From positions 26,122 through 90,121 of the forward strand of contig CAZOLI010000010.1 of assembly GCA_964580675.1 (NCBI GenBank): DNA of 64,000 nucleotides, written 5' to 3'. The DNA is from CAZOLI01 sp964580675 (GTDB taxonomy: Bacteria; Planctomycetota; MHYJ01; CAYXQY01). The notes beneath the pieces are model-generated. The model saw only the letters and a program-made list of their open reading frames with translations, was not told the origin of the DNA and did no database searches. This document shows, piece after piece, positions 51,762 to 59,001 of this stretch. Each line of letters opens with the position of its first letter. Position 1 is the stretch's first letter. A program made the translations under genes and the position numbers.

Positions 51762-52136
51762 ATGAAATATAACGTTGACGAACAAAACGGCATCATCGAG
51801 CTGGAGGTGGGGGAAGAGAAGATTTCCCGGGAGGGATTTGAGGAACTTGTGAACGTGCTGGAGCGGGAAATTGATAAGCACGGGAAGGTCCGGATCATCG
51901 AGGTGGTAAACGGTTTTCCGACCATGGACCTTTCGGTGCTCTGGGAGGACCTGAAGTTCAGTCTCCGGAACGTGTGCAACGTGTCACGCTGTGCGGTGGT
52001 TTCGGACCGGGGATGGGTGGGCCCTTACACACGGTTTCTATCTCCACTTGTGGATTGTCAGATTCGGGTGTTCGATGCAGGTGAAATGAAGGAAGCACGA
52101 GAGTGGATTCAGGAGGGGCCTGAGAATGAGAGTTGA
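51762..52136 (+). CDS. SpoIIAA-like (STAS-fold) protein
   Basis: I choose the ATG at 51762 because the domain begins there; a TTG at 51720 with a GGAGG 11 nt before it would add 14 residues and is possible. The 124-residue product has the SpoIIAA-like pattern: ELEVGEEKISREGFEELVN, VRIIEVVNGF, LSVLWEDLKFSLRNV and the end FDAGEMKEAREWIQEG. This family resembles STAS domains, with no clear phosphorylated Ser. Its role is unknown; some relatives bind lipids or act in anti-anti-sigma-like signalling. It follows the GGQ gene by 60 bp. Confidence 0.78.
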   Translation: MKYNVDEQNGIIELEVGEEKISREGFEELVNVLEREIDKHGKVRIIEVVNGFPTMDLSVLWEDLKFSLRNVCNVSRCAVVSDRGWVGPYTRFLSPLVDCQIRVFDAGEMKEAREWIQEGPENES

Positions 52137-52391
52137 GTGGGGAGTACCGGCACCGAGGAAGGAACCCATCTAAATTTCCACAGTTTGGGCATGTCGCTGC
52201 GGGACAGGACGTCGGCCATTCCGGTTTCGAGGTTCCGGATGATTCCTGTGACAGGAGCTTCTTTAGAAGCTTTTCACGGAAGGACAGGCGGTGTGCCCCG
52301 TCGCCTCGCTCAGCCACCACGGTCCACAGGTTTCGAACAGCGTATCCGGTAGCCCCCGGGATTGCCACTGACGGCACTAATCTGGTGTGTG

Positions 52392-53375
52392 TTAGACGTG
52401 GTTTCGAAGTTGGAGTTCCGCCGGATATGGGTTAAGGTAAGTCTGTTTCATCACCCAGTCCATCGGGTTTTTCCGGAAATGATGTTTCAGCAGGGTCACC
52501 GGAACGATCAACGGCACCTGTCCTTCCCTGTACTTCCTGATTTCCCGATCGAGTTCCTGCCGGTCGTCGTCGGGAATCTTTTCCTTCAGGTAACCCTGAA
52601 GATGGTGGAGGACGTTCGCATGTCCGCCCCGGTCTGCGTGTTCAGCCATCGTTTCCATAAAACGGCGGCCGTACTCGTCGCGTATTTCCTCAAACGTTCC
52701 ATTTCCCACGCTGGAAATGAGGCGTCCGAGCTCACGGTATTTTTCCTGGTGGTGGGCCAGAAGCGTCATCTTGTGGGCCGTGTGGAACTCAATAAGGTCG
52801 GAGGACTCCGGGTTCCGGTCAATCAGCCGGCGCCACCGGTGAAACGCAAAGATCCGTTCGATAAAATTTTCCCGAATGACCGGGTCGTTCAGGCGGCCGT
52901 CGTCCTCGACCGGCAGCAGTGAAAGTTTCTCCATCAATTTCCTGGCAAACAGTCCGGGCCCCTCCCCGTTCGGTTGTTGCCGGTCGTCGAGAACCTTGAT
53001 CTTCTCCATGCCGCATGTGGGGGAGCCTCGTTTCAGTATATAGCCGTGGAGGTTGTTCTCGCGTAGTTCGTCGATGCGCTTCTCGGCGTACGACTGCATT
53101 CGCTCGGTCCAGTCTTCGCCGGATTCACGGCCCACGAGTTTTGGGTCTTCCGGGTCTCCGAGAAGCCGAACCTGTTCACGGGGTACCCCCATTCCCACTT
53201 CCTTCTCCGGACAGACCGGAACCCATTCGACGTACTCCCCGAGCGTGTCCGTGAGAAATCGGTCCCGGGTGTGTCCCCCATTCCAGCGCACGCGCTCCCC
53301 AAGCAGGCAGCTACTGATACCGATTCGTACCACCGGTTCCTCCTCCTGTCCCGGCGGCCAGTCGACCGCGTTCAT
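52392..53375 (-). CDS. TudS (DUF523) and YbgA (DUF1722) fusion protein
   Basis: The 327-residue protein has two domains. The first (about 15-165) is DUF523/TudS with conserved Cys in ISSCLLG, VPVCPEKEVGMGVPR and SPTCGMEK, which in TudS hold a [4Fe-4S] cluster that removes sulphur from 4-thiouracil. The second (about 185-310) is DUF1722/YbgA, helical (AFHRWRRLID, THKMTLLAHHQEKYRELGR). TudS-YbgA fusions occur in other bacteria and have been linked to thiouracil or tRNA thiolation salvage. The domain assignment is secure; the substrate of this copy is inferred. It converges with the SpoIIAA-like gene. Confidence 0.9.
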   Translation of the reverse strand: MNAVDWPPGQEEEPVVRIGISSCLLGERVRWNGGHTRDRFLTDTLGEYVEWVPVCPEKEVGMGVPREQVRLLGDPEDPKLVGRESGEDWTERMQSYAEKRIDELRENNLHGYILKRGSPTCGMEKIKVLDDRQQPNGEGPGLFARKLMEKLSLLPVEDDGRLNDPVIRENFIERIFAFHRWRRLIDRNPESSDLIEFHTAHKMTLLAHHQEKYRELGRLISSVGNGTFEEIRDEYGRRFMETMAEHADRGGHANVLHHLQGYLKEKIPDDDRQELDREIRKYREGQVPLIVPVTLLKHHFRKNPMDWVMKQTYLNPYPAELQLRNHV

Positions 53376-54022
53376 TACTATTTATGTTAGGGTTGGAGTG
53401 AAAATTTACGGATGATAAGGAAAACCGGGGGCAGTGATCATGATCAGGTTATTTTACGGGCTTAGAAAATAAATTTCACGGAAAAATGTCGGGAGCAGGA
53501 ATTGATCTCATCGGTCGTTCAGTGATGTTTCGTTTGATGTCCCTTCCTCTTTTCTGATCATCCCCTTCTGATTTGGACATCCGCTGTAAGTTCAGGTGCC
53601 GGGTTCCGCAGTTCCGGGCGGCTGATTTCGAAAGAATCGCCTGAAACAAAATGTTGCCCGAATGGCTTTTAGCTTCCGGTTTTTTCGGCTACCGCTCGGA
53701 CGTCAACATCATTTTAACCCGAAGGAAAAGCCCTACTAAATTCTTTTTCGGAAAATCGATATAATTTATCCTTCGATTTCTGATCCTGTGTTCTTTCGTG
53801 GGTCAGGCGTCCGTCGTGGCCATTTTGATTCTGTGTGGGGATCTGTAGCGATTTATCTCGAGGCCGAGCATAATGCGTGTTCTCGAGTTCCCCTGTGGTA
53901 AGAATCATTTCCAATGGACGGAACGCCATTAGCACGAAGAATTACTTTATGGAATGAATGGCGTCAGGTAAAAAATTTTTTGCCCATTGTCAACAGTCAT
54001 TGTTCAACATTGACCAGCCCGC
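53376..54022. other. Intergenic region before tRNA-Arg, 647 bp
   Basis: No credible gene. It contains an isolated TATAAT at 53760-53765 without a good -35, the small palindrome TGATCATGATCA near 53440, and, next to the tRNA gene, GTCAAC/GTTCAAC half repeats at about 53990-54015. I looked for tmRNA, RNase P and SRP RNA landmarks and saw none. Confidence 0.5.
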
Positions 54023-54097
54023 GCGCCCGTAGCTCAGCCCGGATAGAGCAGCGGTCTCCTAAACCGCAGGCCGCAGGTTCGAATCCTGCCGGGCGCA
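54023..54097 (+). tRNA. tRNA-Arg (CCT anticodon)
   Basis: The 75-nt cloverleaf has acceptor GCGCCCG/CGGGCGC, D stem GCUC/GAGC, a perfect anticodon stem GCGGU/ACCGC with loop CUCCUAA (anticodon CCU), and T arm GCAGG-UUCGAAU-CCUGC. It ends in A73 without encoded CCA. It reads AGG. The 3' half of such genes is a common integration site, and the DNA after it changes at once to AT-rich. Confidence 0.95.
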
Positions 54098-54187
54098 TTT
54101 TTTAATTCCTCTAATTAAGGGGCAGAAAACGGAATATAATAGGCTTTTTGAAAAATGGCAAAAGCAGCAAATTCTGTCTGAAGAGAA

Positions 54188-54209
54188 ATCTTGTGACAAT
54201 CTTGTGACA
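54188..54209. repeat. Tandem 11-bp repeat next to the tRNA
   Basis: ATCTTGTGACA occurs twice in succession (54188-54198 and 54199-54209), about 90 bp beyond tRNA-Arg. Each contains the palindrome TTGTGACAA (partly completed by the next base). Direct repeats of about one helical turn near att sites can be arm-type sites for tyrosine recombinases, but this is inference. Confidence 0.55.
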
Positions 54210-54289
54210 AATCTCGCGGTATAACCCCCGTCTAATCGGAAGAAGAATCGATCCAAATACGATGAGAAATAAGAAGGAGATTTGTTCAG

Positions 54290-54648
54290 CCCTGCCAGAA
54301 CGTCGAAGTAATTATTCTCGATGAGGTGGGTGAGAAAAGCGAGCAGATTAGTGTGGAGGAGGAGCTAATGACCGCCCGGGACGTGTTCGGTCCGGCGAGG
54401 CTCCCCGTGGAGAGACCCGGATCCATATCGTCGACCAGACCGACGGCGTATGGATCGGGACCGAACCCGAGGAAGGGGTCTGTGAGGTCACCACAAACGG
54501 GGAGTTTCACATAGACCTTGAATTTTCCTCCAGCCAGGGCGTCGGAAAAGCCCAATACATCCTCGAGCTCTGTCAGATACTGGAGGAACAGGAAGTGGTG
54601 GACGTTCAGCATCAGGCCTCAAAGAACGGCTCGAAAAGTGGTTCCTGA
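54290..54648 (+). pseudogene. Remnant coding fragment, frame-shifted, unidentified
   Basis: Between the tRNA and the AT-rich genes lies a GC-richer piece with coding-like sequence in two frames. One reads NVEVIILDEVGEKSEQISVE and onward to about 54390 with no start codon. Another, from about 54395 to a stop at 54646, reads GVWIGTEPEEGVCEVTTNGE and ILELCQILEEQEVVDVQ. Joined by one frameshift they would make a protein of about 115 residues. I recognise no family. It could be what remains of a gene cut by island insertion. Confidence 0.35.
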
Positions 54649-54766
54649 GGCGTAATTCATTAAAGTACTTAGAGAGACTCGATGGCCGGCCGTTTCGAAA
54701 GGGACGACCGGTCTTTGAGTATTCCGCTAAAAATTCAAATATCGGATCAAATTCAATTTAGAACTT

Positions 54767-55591
54767 CTATTCAGAAGATAAAATGTTAAATGCTATAACG
54801 TGAATCGTAATTGCACGTGATTCATCGTTATTAGTATTAAAACGAAATCTCCATTCCCCCTCTTCCTCGGTACTTAATTCCTTTATAAAATTGTCTTCCC
54901 CTTTTAGAGTTTCCGGTATTTTCTCCAGAATTCCTGTAAAATTCTTATTCTTCTTGTTGAAAATAACCAGCGCACATTTGCAATCCCTCCAAGTTAGATA
55001 ACCCATAAGCTGTTCGAGCGCATCTAATAGAGATTTAGGCCCATTCCAAATTTTACATTCGGCGACGAATGCTGCTCGAGATTCATCCTCAATTCTTATG
55101 TCCGTTTTCCCTTTCTTACGAAATGTCTCCCCTGTTGCATCCCCTTCGTAATGGCTGTTCAGATTAGCTAAAATTATATCTCTTAACGCTTCCTCGTCAT
55201 GTACAGAATACGTTTCGGGTGTCGATTCAAAAGTTCTTCCTTGGTGCCTAATAACTTTTAAAATATGTTCGTAGTCCTCGTCTCGGATTCCCGGCTCCGG
55301 AGATTGTTTTGATTCCGATTCAACTTTTGATGGTCTTACATTCTTTTTTTGAACATTTATTGGATCAAATTCCGGTGCATCTCCACTTTTCTTAAGGGGA
55401 ATTCCTAATGCATCAGCGATTTCATCGTGTTTATTTAGTCTATTCTTTCTCTTCGATATTGCACTTCTAACGTTTGATTCAATTTTATCATTTGCCTCGT
55501 CAATGTCCTTTCTCTGATTTTCCAGATAATTCCTTATTTTTTTTAAGAGTTTTATCAAGCTCTTCCTTGAATTCCTCAGGATCAGCGTCAT
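54767..55591 (-). CDS. PD-(D/E)XK nuclease-like protein, C-terminal part (frame-shifted gene)
   Basis: The frame encodes up to 274 residues, but its own ATG (55591) has no ribosome site and lies antiframe inside the preceding gene. It is best read as the continuation of that gene after the A8 tract. The real part begins at IRNYLENQRKDIDEAND, a helix-rich region. The C-terminal domain has a nuclease-like core: Asp164 in GKTDIRIED, then Glu178-X-Lys180 in FVAECKIW, and LMGYLTWRDCKCALVIFN. This is the DX(n)EXK arrangement of Mrr/restriction-like folds. It is probably a defence nuclease. Codon use is AT-rich like the rest of the island. Confidence 0.72.
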   Translation of the reverse strand: MTLILRNSRKSLIKLLKKIRNYLENQRKDIDEANDKIESNVRSAISKRKNRLNKHDEIADALGIPLKKSGDAPEFDPINVQKKNVRPSKVESESKQSPEPGIRDEDYEHILKVIRHQGRTFESTPETYSVHDEEALRDIILANLNSHYEGDATGETFRKKGKTDIRIEDESRAAFVAECKIWNGPKSLLDALEQLMGYLTWRDCKCALVIFNKKNKNFTGILEKIPETLKGEDNFIKELSTEEEGEWRFRFNTNNDESRAITIHVIAFNILSSE

Positions 55592-56027
55592 TTGTTTTTT
55601 CTATAACAATTTCAAGTATCCCTTTATAATCAGAATGTTCTTTTATCCTCCCGCGAGGAGGGTTTAAATCATATTTACTTGGTTTTATCTGCCACAATTT
55701 TGGATCCCCTGTCCAAGGAATTGAGACAGTTACTCTTGTTCCATTAACTTTTACAGGCCCCCGATCTTGAAAAGGGTTTCTCCGCGGATCATTGGTAACA
55801 TCTATTTTTATTTCCTCTCTTTCCTGTACCATATTTTCTTCATCCAAATTGAGAGGCCTTAATTTCATTTCTTCTAAAACATGTTCAAAAATGTTATCTT
55901 CAGTAGATTCAAGAAATTTCTTTTTGGGGATATCATTTACTTCTTCCGGGACTCTATCCAAATAGTTTCGTAATGTACTCGAGAAATCGTAATCCGAAAA
56001 TAGTAGATTTGGTTTTCTAACTGTCAT
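55500..56027 (-). CDS. N-terminal part of the frame-shifted nuclease-like gene
   Basis: I start at the ATG at 56027 (MTVRKPNLLFSDYDF). The 175-residue frame ends soon after LDKTLKKNKELSGK, just past the A8 tract at 55537-55544, while the other frame continues the helix as LDKTLKKIRNYLEN. The whole protein would have about 420 residues. This part has a mixed domain with VTVSIPWTGDPKLWQIKPS and a beta-rich look. It shows no known motif; it may be a target-sensing domain. No Shine-Dalgarno is visible upstream. Confidence 0.65.
   Translation of the reverse strand: MTVRKPNLLFSDYDFSSTLRNYLDRVPEEVNDIPKKKFLESTEDNIFEHVLEEMKLRPLNLDEENMVQEREEIKIDVTNDPRRNPFQDRGPVKVNGTRVTVSIPWTGDPKLWQIKPSKYDLNPPRGRIKEHSDYKGILEIVIEKTNDADPEEFKEELDKTLKKNKELSGKSEKGH
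55537..55544 (-). other. A8 homopolymer frameshift site
   Basis: On the coding strand the sequence is CTTAAAAAAAATAAGG. With eight A the frame ends 13 codons later. With seven, or by slippage, it runs on as LKKIRNYLEN into the 256-residue C-terminal part. Candidates are a true mutation, phase variation, transcriptional slippage or an assembly error. Confidence 0.75.
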
Positions 56028-56275
56028 TATTGGTTTGCAAAAGATAATTAAATGAGAATAAAAATTCTTCACCCATTGGTTGTATTTTTCCGGACACCTT
56101 CTTATAGCAAATCGAGTAAGGATTCGATCCCTGTACGGTTGCGGTAATTTTTTGATACCTCCGATTCAGACTTCTCACACACCCCTCCTAAAAAGTAGTT
56201 CCGTCTCCGTATGAGAAACTTCTTCATAATTTTGTCTCAAAACTGATCCAGGGAGATCCATGTCAATTCTTTTGA

Positions 56276-57154
56276 TCAATATAATTCATCAAGAAAGCTA
56301 GGCATGTCTTCTAAAAAATCATTATCCAAATGTTTGTTCGTGTTCCTTGCGTGTTCCTGTATCGATACGAAACCAGGTTGTGATTCGTCCGAGAAATAGT
56401 CATTTATTATTCTCTTCACCTCCCGAACAGGACCCTGTTGGAGGTATTTTTCACTCAATTTCATGGCTCTGTTCCATTCCTCTTCGGTGGTGAGGCCCAA
56501 AATAACGAAAACATCATACGCATGTGCATTGGCCTGTCTTCTAATTCCCTTACGGGCCTCCTCTGAGTCAGCGTCCTCCTCCCGGTCCTTACGATCCCGA
56601 TAAGCCATCAATTTCAGCATTAAATAGGAGAAGGTATTTGGTACGAGGATTTCCTCCTCTCCCCCAATCGAAATTTTGGTAGCCTTATCGACCACGGATA
56701 TCGCTTCCGGGGTTTTGTAAGCATGGAGTTTCTTTTCCGGGTAAGAATAATCCCTCGGTCGAACTCGAATATCTGAAACGTGAGCCCCCGGATGATCTTC
56801 CGGATCCGGAGTCAACAAATCGATCTCTACCGTCACATCACCGGCCTCGGACGATACCGTTTTTGAAAACTTAAAATAGTTCACTTCCGGGCTGTAACCA
56901 AGGTCATCAATCTGTTGGCGTAACCAGTGCGTGTCTTCTTCGTCCGTGATCATCTCGACCTGGAGGAAGATATCCAGATCTCCCGTTGCCCTTGTATTCG
57001 GAATTTCGTCGAGAAGAGTACGTAAATTATCCCTCTCAACGTAGCGCTGTTTCAGAAGCAGGCCGAACCCTCCACCCAATATCAACTCGTTTCCACGCTC
57101 CGAAAATCGGCGAGAAAGTTCAATGAGATCGGTTTCGAGGGTTTCTTCAGTCAT
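56276..57154 (-). CDS. AbiEii-type nucleotidyltransferase (toxin of type IV-like TA pair)
   Basis: The 292-residue protein has the nucleotidyltransferase core: GGGFGLLL (27-34), the metal motif RATGDLDIFL with Asp59 and Asp61, and the third carboxylate in VEIDLLTP (Asp112). This is the order of AbiEii/MenT-like DUF1814 proteins, which add nucleotides to tRNA acceptor ends and block growth. The C-terminal half is helical and charged. It starts 8 bp inside the upstream antitoxin-like gene, the classical order for such pairs. Length is slightly longer than simple AbiEii. Toxicity is inferred from family. Confidence 0.82.
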   Translation of the reverse strand: MTEETLETDLIELSRRFSERGNELILGGGFGLLLKQRYVERDNLRTLLDEIPNTRATGDLDIFLQVEMITDEEDTHWLRQQIDDLGYSPEVNYFKFSKTVSSEAGDVTVEIDLLTPDPEDHPGAHVSDIRVRPRDYSYPEKKLHAYKTPEAISVVDKATKISIGGEEEILVPNTFSYLMLKLMAYRDRKDREEDADSEEARKGIRRQANAHAYDVFVILGLTTEEEWNRAMKLSEKYLQQGPVREVKRIINDYFSDESQPGFVSIQEHARNTNKHLDNDFLEDMPSFLDELY

Positions 57155-58256
57155 TATTTTTTAAAGATGGGAGAATAATGTCGTCTCGGATCCGCCTGGC
57201 GGTTTCCATTTCCCTTTTTCCTCCTTTCATAAGATCCAGATATGTCTGTACTGGAGAGCAACGTGGGAACTGAATGGCCCCATCTAATTGGGTATTAAAA
57301 TAGAGGCGTTGATCTCTCACTTCTCGAAATTCGAAATTCGGAAATTTTTCCTCCTTCTCATAGAAGTTCAGATTCAGAATTGGTTCCAGGTTCGAGAAAT
57401 ACAGAATTTCCTTCACCTGGCTTTCGGTGAGGTTTCCATAGTAGGTTTCCCCTCCGGCAGCATATTGCAATTCTTTGTTATAGAAACCCCTAACCAACCT
57501 GCCAAGGACATAACTTTCCGGTATTTTGACCTCCAAGCTTTGGATAACTTTCGGAGGATCGTAATTTTTTGAAAGGTTGTCCAGCATCACTTCCGGACGA
57601 ATTAATTCAATCGTATCTCCTTTTTTTATAACCATGTCTTCGTCCATCTGTTTGAGAACCTTGGATACCGTCGACAGGCTAATTTCCCCGCCGCATTCCT
57701 CGATTTTTCCTTTTACCTCTTTTACTTTTTCGAATTCCTGCTCGGCGAAAAAGACCCTGCCAACCAGACTGCTTTTTCCCTGATACACATTTTTAATTGG
57801 AGCGCTGGTTGGATATTTATTTTCGTTCCCGGTCCGATACACAAACCAGTCCCCGGGTACGTTAATGATTCCATTTCCGCTGAAGTCGATTGCGTTTAAC
57901 CCCTCTTTCCGGATTCGTTCCAGGTTATCCTCGGACAGAAATGGTGCCATCAGAAGGACGTTCCTTCCGCTGAGTTTGTCAGCGTAATTTTTTAACTGAG
58001 CGATTCCCTGCTCAAGCTTTTTTGGCGTTCCTACGGATTTATATTCGACCAAGAATCGCTTTTTCTCATTTTCCCATTCCAGTTCCAGAATCCAATCGGC
58101 TTTCAACAATTCTTCGGCGTCTATCTCTCCCTCAAGAAAAAGTTTAACGTTCGATTTTGTATTGGCAGACAATACTTCCTCAAGCCTCATTTGAAACGGT
58201 GGAAATTCAAAATTCCCTGATTTCAATTTTTCGACAGCCTTTTGTTCCGACAACAT
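57147..58256 (-). CDS. AbiEi-like antitoxin with N-terminal nuclease-like (ExK) region
   Basis: The 369-residue protein is larger than ordinary AbiEi. The N-terminal part (about 1-115) has WILELEWENEKKRFLVEYKS, whose E-Y-K resembles a PD-(D/E)XK strand, possibly without catalysis. It then has IDFSGNGIINVPGDWFVYR, the AbiEi-type IDxSGN block, and a helix-turn-helix-like segment (GGEISLSTVSKVLKQMDED) near 190-210. By family, AbiEi binds its own promoter and represses the pair. The promoter region here has two copies of a repeated operator-like motif. It is the first gene of the two-gene operon. Confidence 0.72.
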   Translation of the reverse strand: MLSEQKAVEKLKSGNFEFPPFQMRLEEVLSANTKSNVKLFLEGEIDAEELLKADWILELEWENEKKRFLVEYKSVGTPKKLEQGIAQLKNYADKLSGRNVLLMAPFLSEDNLERIRKEGLNAIDFSGNGIINVPGDWFVYRTGNENKYPTSAPIKNVYQGKSSLVGRVFFAEQEFEKVKEVKGKIEECGGEISLSTVSKVLKQMDEDMVIKKGDTIELIRPEVMLDNLSKNYDPPKVIQSLEVKIPESYVLGRLVRGFYNKELQYAAGGETYYGNLTESQVKEILYFSNLEPILNLNFYEKEEKFPNFEFREVRDQRLYFNTQLDGAIQFPRCSPVQTYLDLMKGGKREMETARRIRDDIILPSLKNND

Positions 58257-58266
58257 GATAGTACTG

Positions 58267-58301
58267 TTTTCTTATATCTCGACGATTTCTTACACAAGAA
58301 A
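58267..58301. promoter_or_regulatory. Operator-like motif, copy A, at the AbiE promoter
   Basis: Three half-sites TTTTCTT (58267-58273), TTTCTT (58286-58291) and its complement AAGAAA (58296-58301) have spacers of 12 and 4 bp. It lies 11-45 bp upstream of the antitoxin start codon and overlaps a likely -10 (TATAAG on the minus strand). A repressor bound here would block transcription. Confidence 0.6.
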
Positions 58302-58372
58302 ATGTCCGTTAATAGGAAAGAACTTGGTGATTCCCCCGATTTATCCTGATCAATAGAAATTCTATGAGATTA

Positions 58373-58407
58373 TTTTCTTAATATCAACTATTTTCTTGAT
58401 TAAGAAA
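58373..58407. promoter_or_regulatory. Operator-like motif, copy B, upstream of AbiE
   Basis: The same arrangement as copy A with identical spacing: TTTTCTT (58373-58379), 12 bp, TTTCTT (58392-58397), 4 bp, AAGAAA (58402-58407). The 4-bp and 12-bp spacers differ in sequence, so the half-sites are what is conserved. Copy B is 106 bp from copy A, about ten helical turns. Confidence 0.6.
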
Positions 58408-58523
58408 TACACTAATAACAGGAAAATATCAATAGGGTGTGATCTGATGCTATATTTCAAATAGGCGATATTCCTATTGTAATAGCGTGGGAAACCTATC
58501 AATTATTTCGTTTGCCTCTTCCC

Positions 58524-58979
58524 CTATCTCTCCCGTAAAAGGATTTTAATCTGGTTTTTTCCTTCCGAAATAATCACTTTACTGGGGTTCGGTGACTCTC
58601 TATGTGTTTCAATAGCACCGGGATAGGATTCAATTTCCTGTAGAACTCCATCCGGAAAATCGCGGGACGTAAGTATGTCCAGTAATTTTTCCGGGGATTG
58701 GTCCCGTAAATCTCTGTCCCATTCCTGTTTGGCCTTTTTGGCCTTTATCTGACCGAGCCCCACGATTTCCCGCAGACGCTCGTTCCAGGAGAGTAGCTCC
58801 TCCCGCTTTTCCTCCTCGTAGCCGTAATGATCATAAACAGCTGTAACGACATTGTCGGTAGATTTTTGGTTCAGTACTTTTGTAAGTGTTGTTCTTTCCA
58901 CACCAAGTTCGGCCATTTTGCTGGCCGCCGTCTGCCGGGGGTCAGGCGGTCGAAAGTCAAAACCACAACATTCTCTCAA
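58524..58979 (-). pseudogene. C-terminal remnant of a tyrosine recombinase (phage-type integrase)
   Basis: The 151-residue frame reads DPRQTAASKMAELGVERTTL, then KVLNQKS and AVYDHYGYEEEKREELLSW, clearly like the end of P4/phage integrases (HDLRRTAATRMAE..GV, VLNH, IYDRYDYLPEKR). The box II His is replaced and box III reads LNQ rather than LNH/LGH. The first 200 or more residues with the other catalytic residues are missing; the next gene begins right upstream. About 80 extra residues follow the usual end. It is therefore an inactive relic marking a mobile element. Confidence 0.75.
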
Positions 58980-59001
58980 ACGTTTATTCGGTCTCCGGTC
59001 G

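Larger units (their letters stand above)
54098..58979. mobile_element. Putative integrated genomic island at tRNA-Arg
   Basis: The stretch runs from the 3' end of tRNA-Arg to the remnant of a tyrosine recombinase. It is visibly more AT-rich than either flank from 54720 on, and carries defence-type genes (nuclease-like, AbiE pair) on the minus strand. It is old or damaged: the integrase is only a C-terminal piece and one gene has a frameshift. I did not find a second copy of the tRNA 3' end as attR, so the right border is set by the integrase remnant only. Confidence 0.55.

Noticed and set aside
52136..52391. Coding potential after the SpoIIAA-like gene
   Set aside because: Frames here run antisense to nothing real and show Arg/Pro-rich random sequence; region left as convergent intergenic.
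53714..53935. 73-codon minus-strand frame before tRNA-Arg
   Set aside because: No homology-like pattern, no ribosome site, and odd composition; treated as non-coding.
54059..54256. Minus-strand frame ending in CARQDSNLRPAV
   Set aside because: This is the well-known translation of a tRNA gene's T arm on the wrong strand; the tRNA-Arg itself is the real feature.
55537..55591. ATG at 55591 as an independent start for the nuclease-like frame
   Set aside because: The first 18 codons lie antiframe inside the previous gene's conserved helix and there is no ribosome site; continuation after the A8 tract explains the sequence better.
56110..56150. GGATTCGATCC segment, possible tRNA fragment as att site
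   Set aside because: Only three pairs form next to the loop and there is no match to the tRNA-Arg 3' end; probably chance.
54023..58979. CRISPR array or cas genes in the defence-like island
   Set aside because: No regularly spaced repeats of 20-40 bp and no Cas-like proteins are present.
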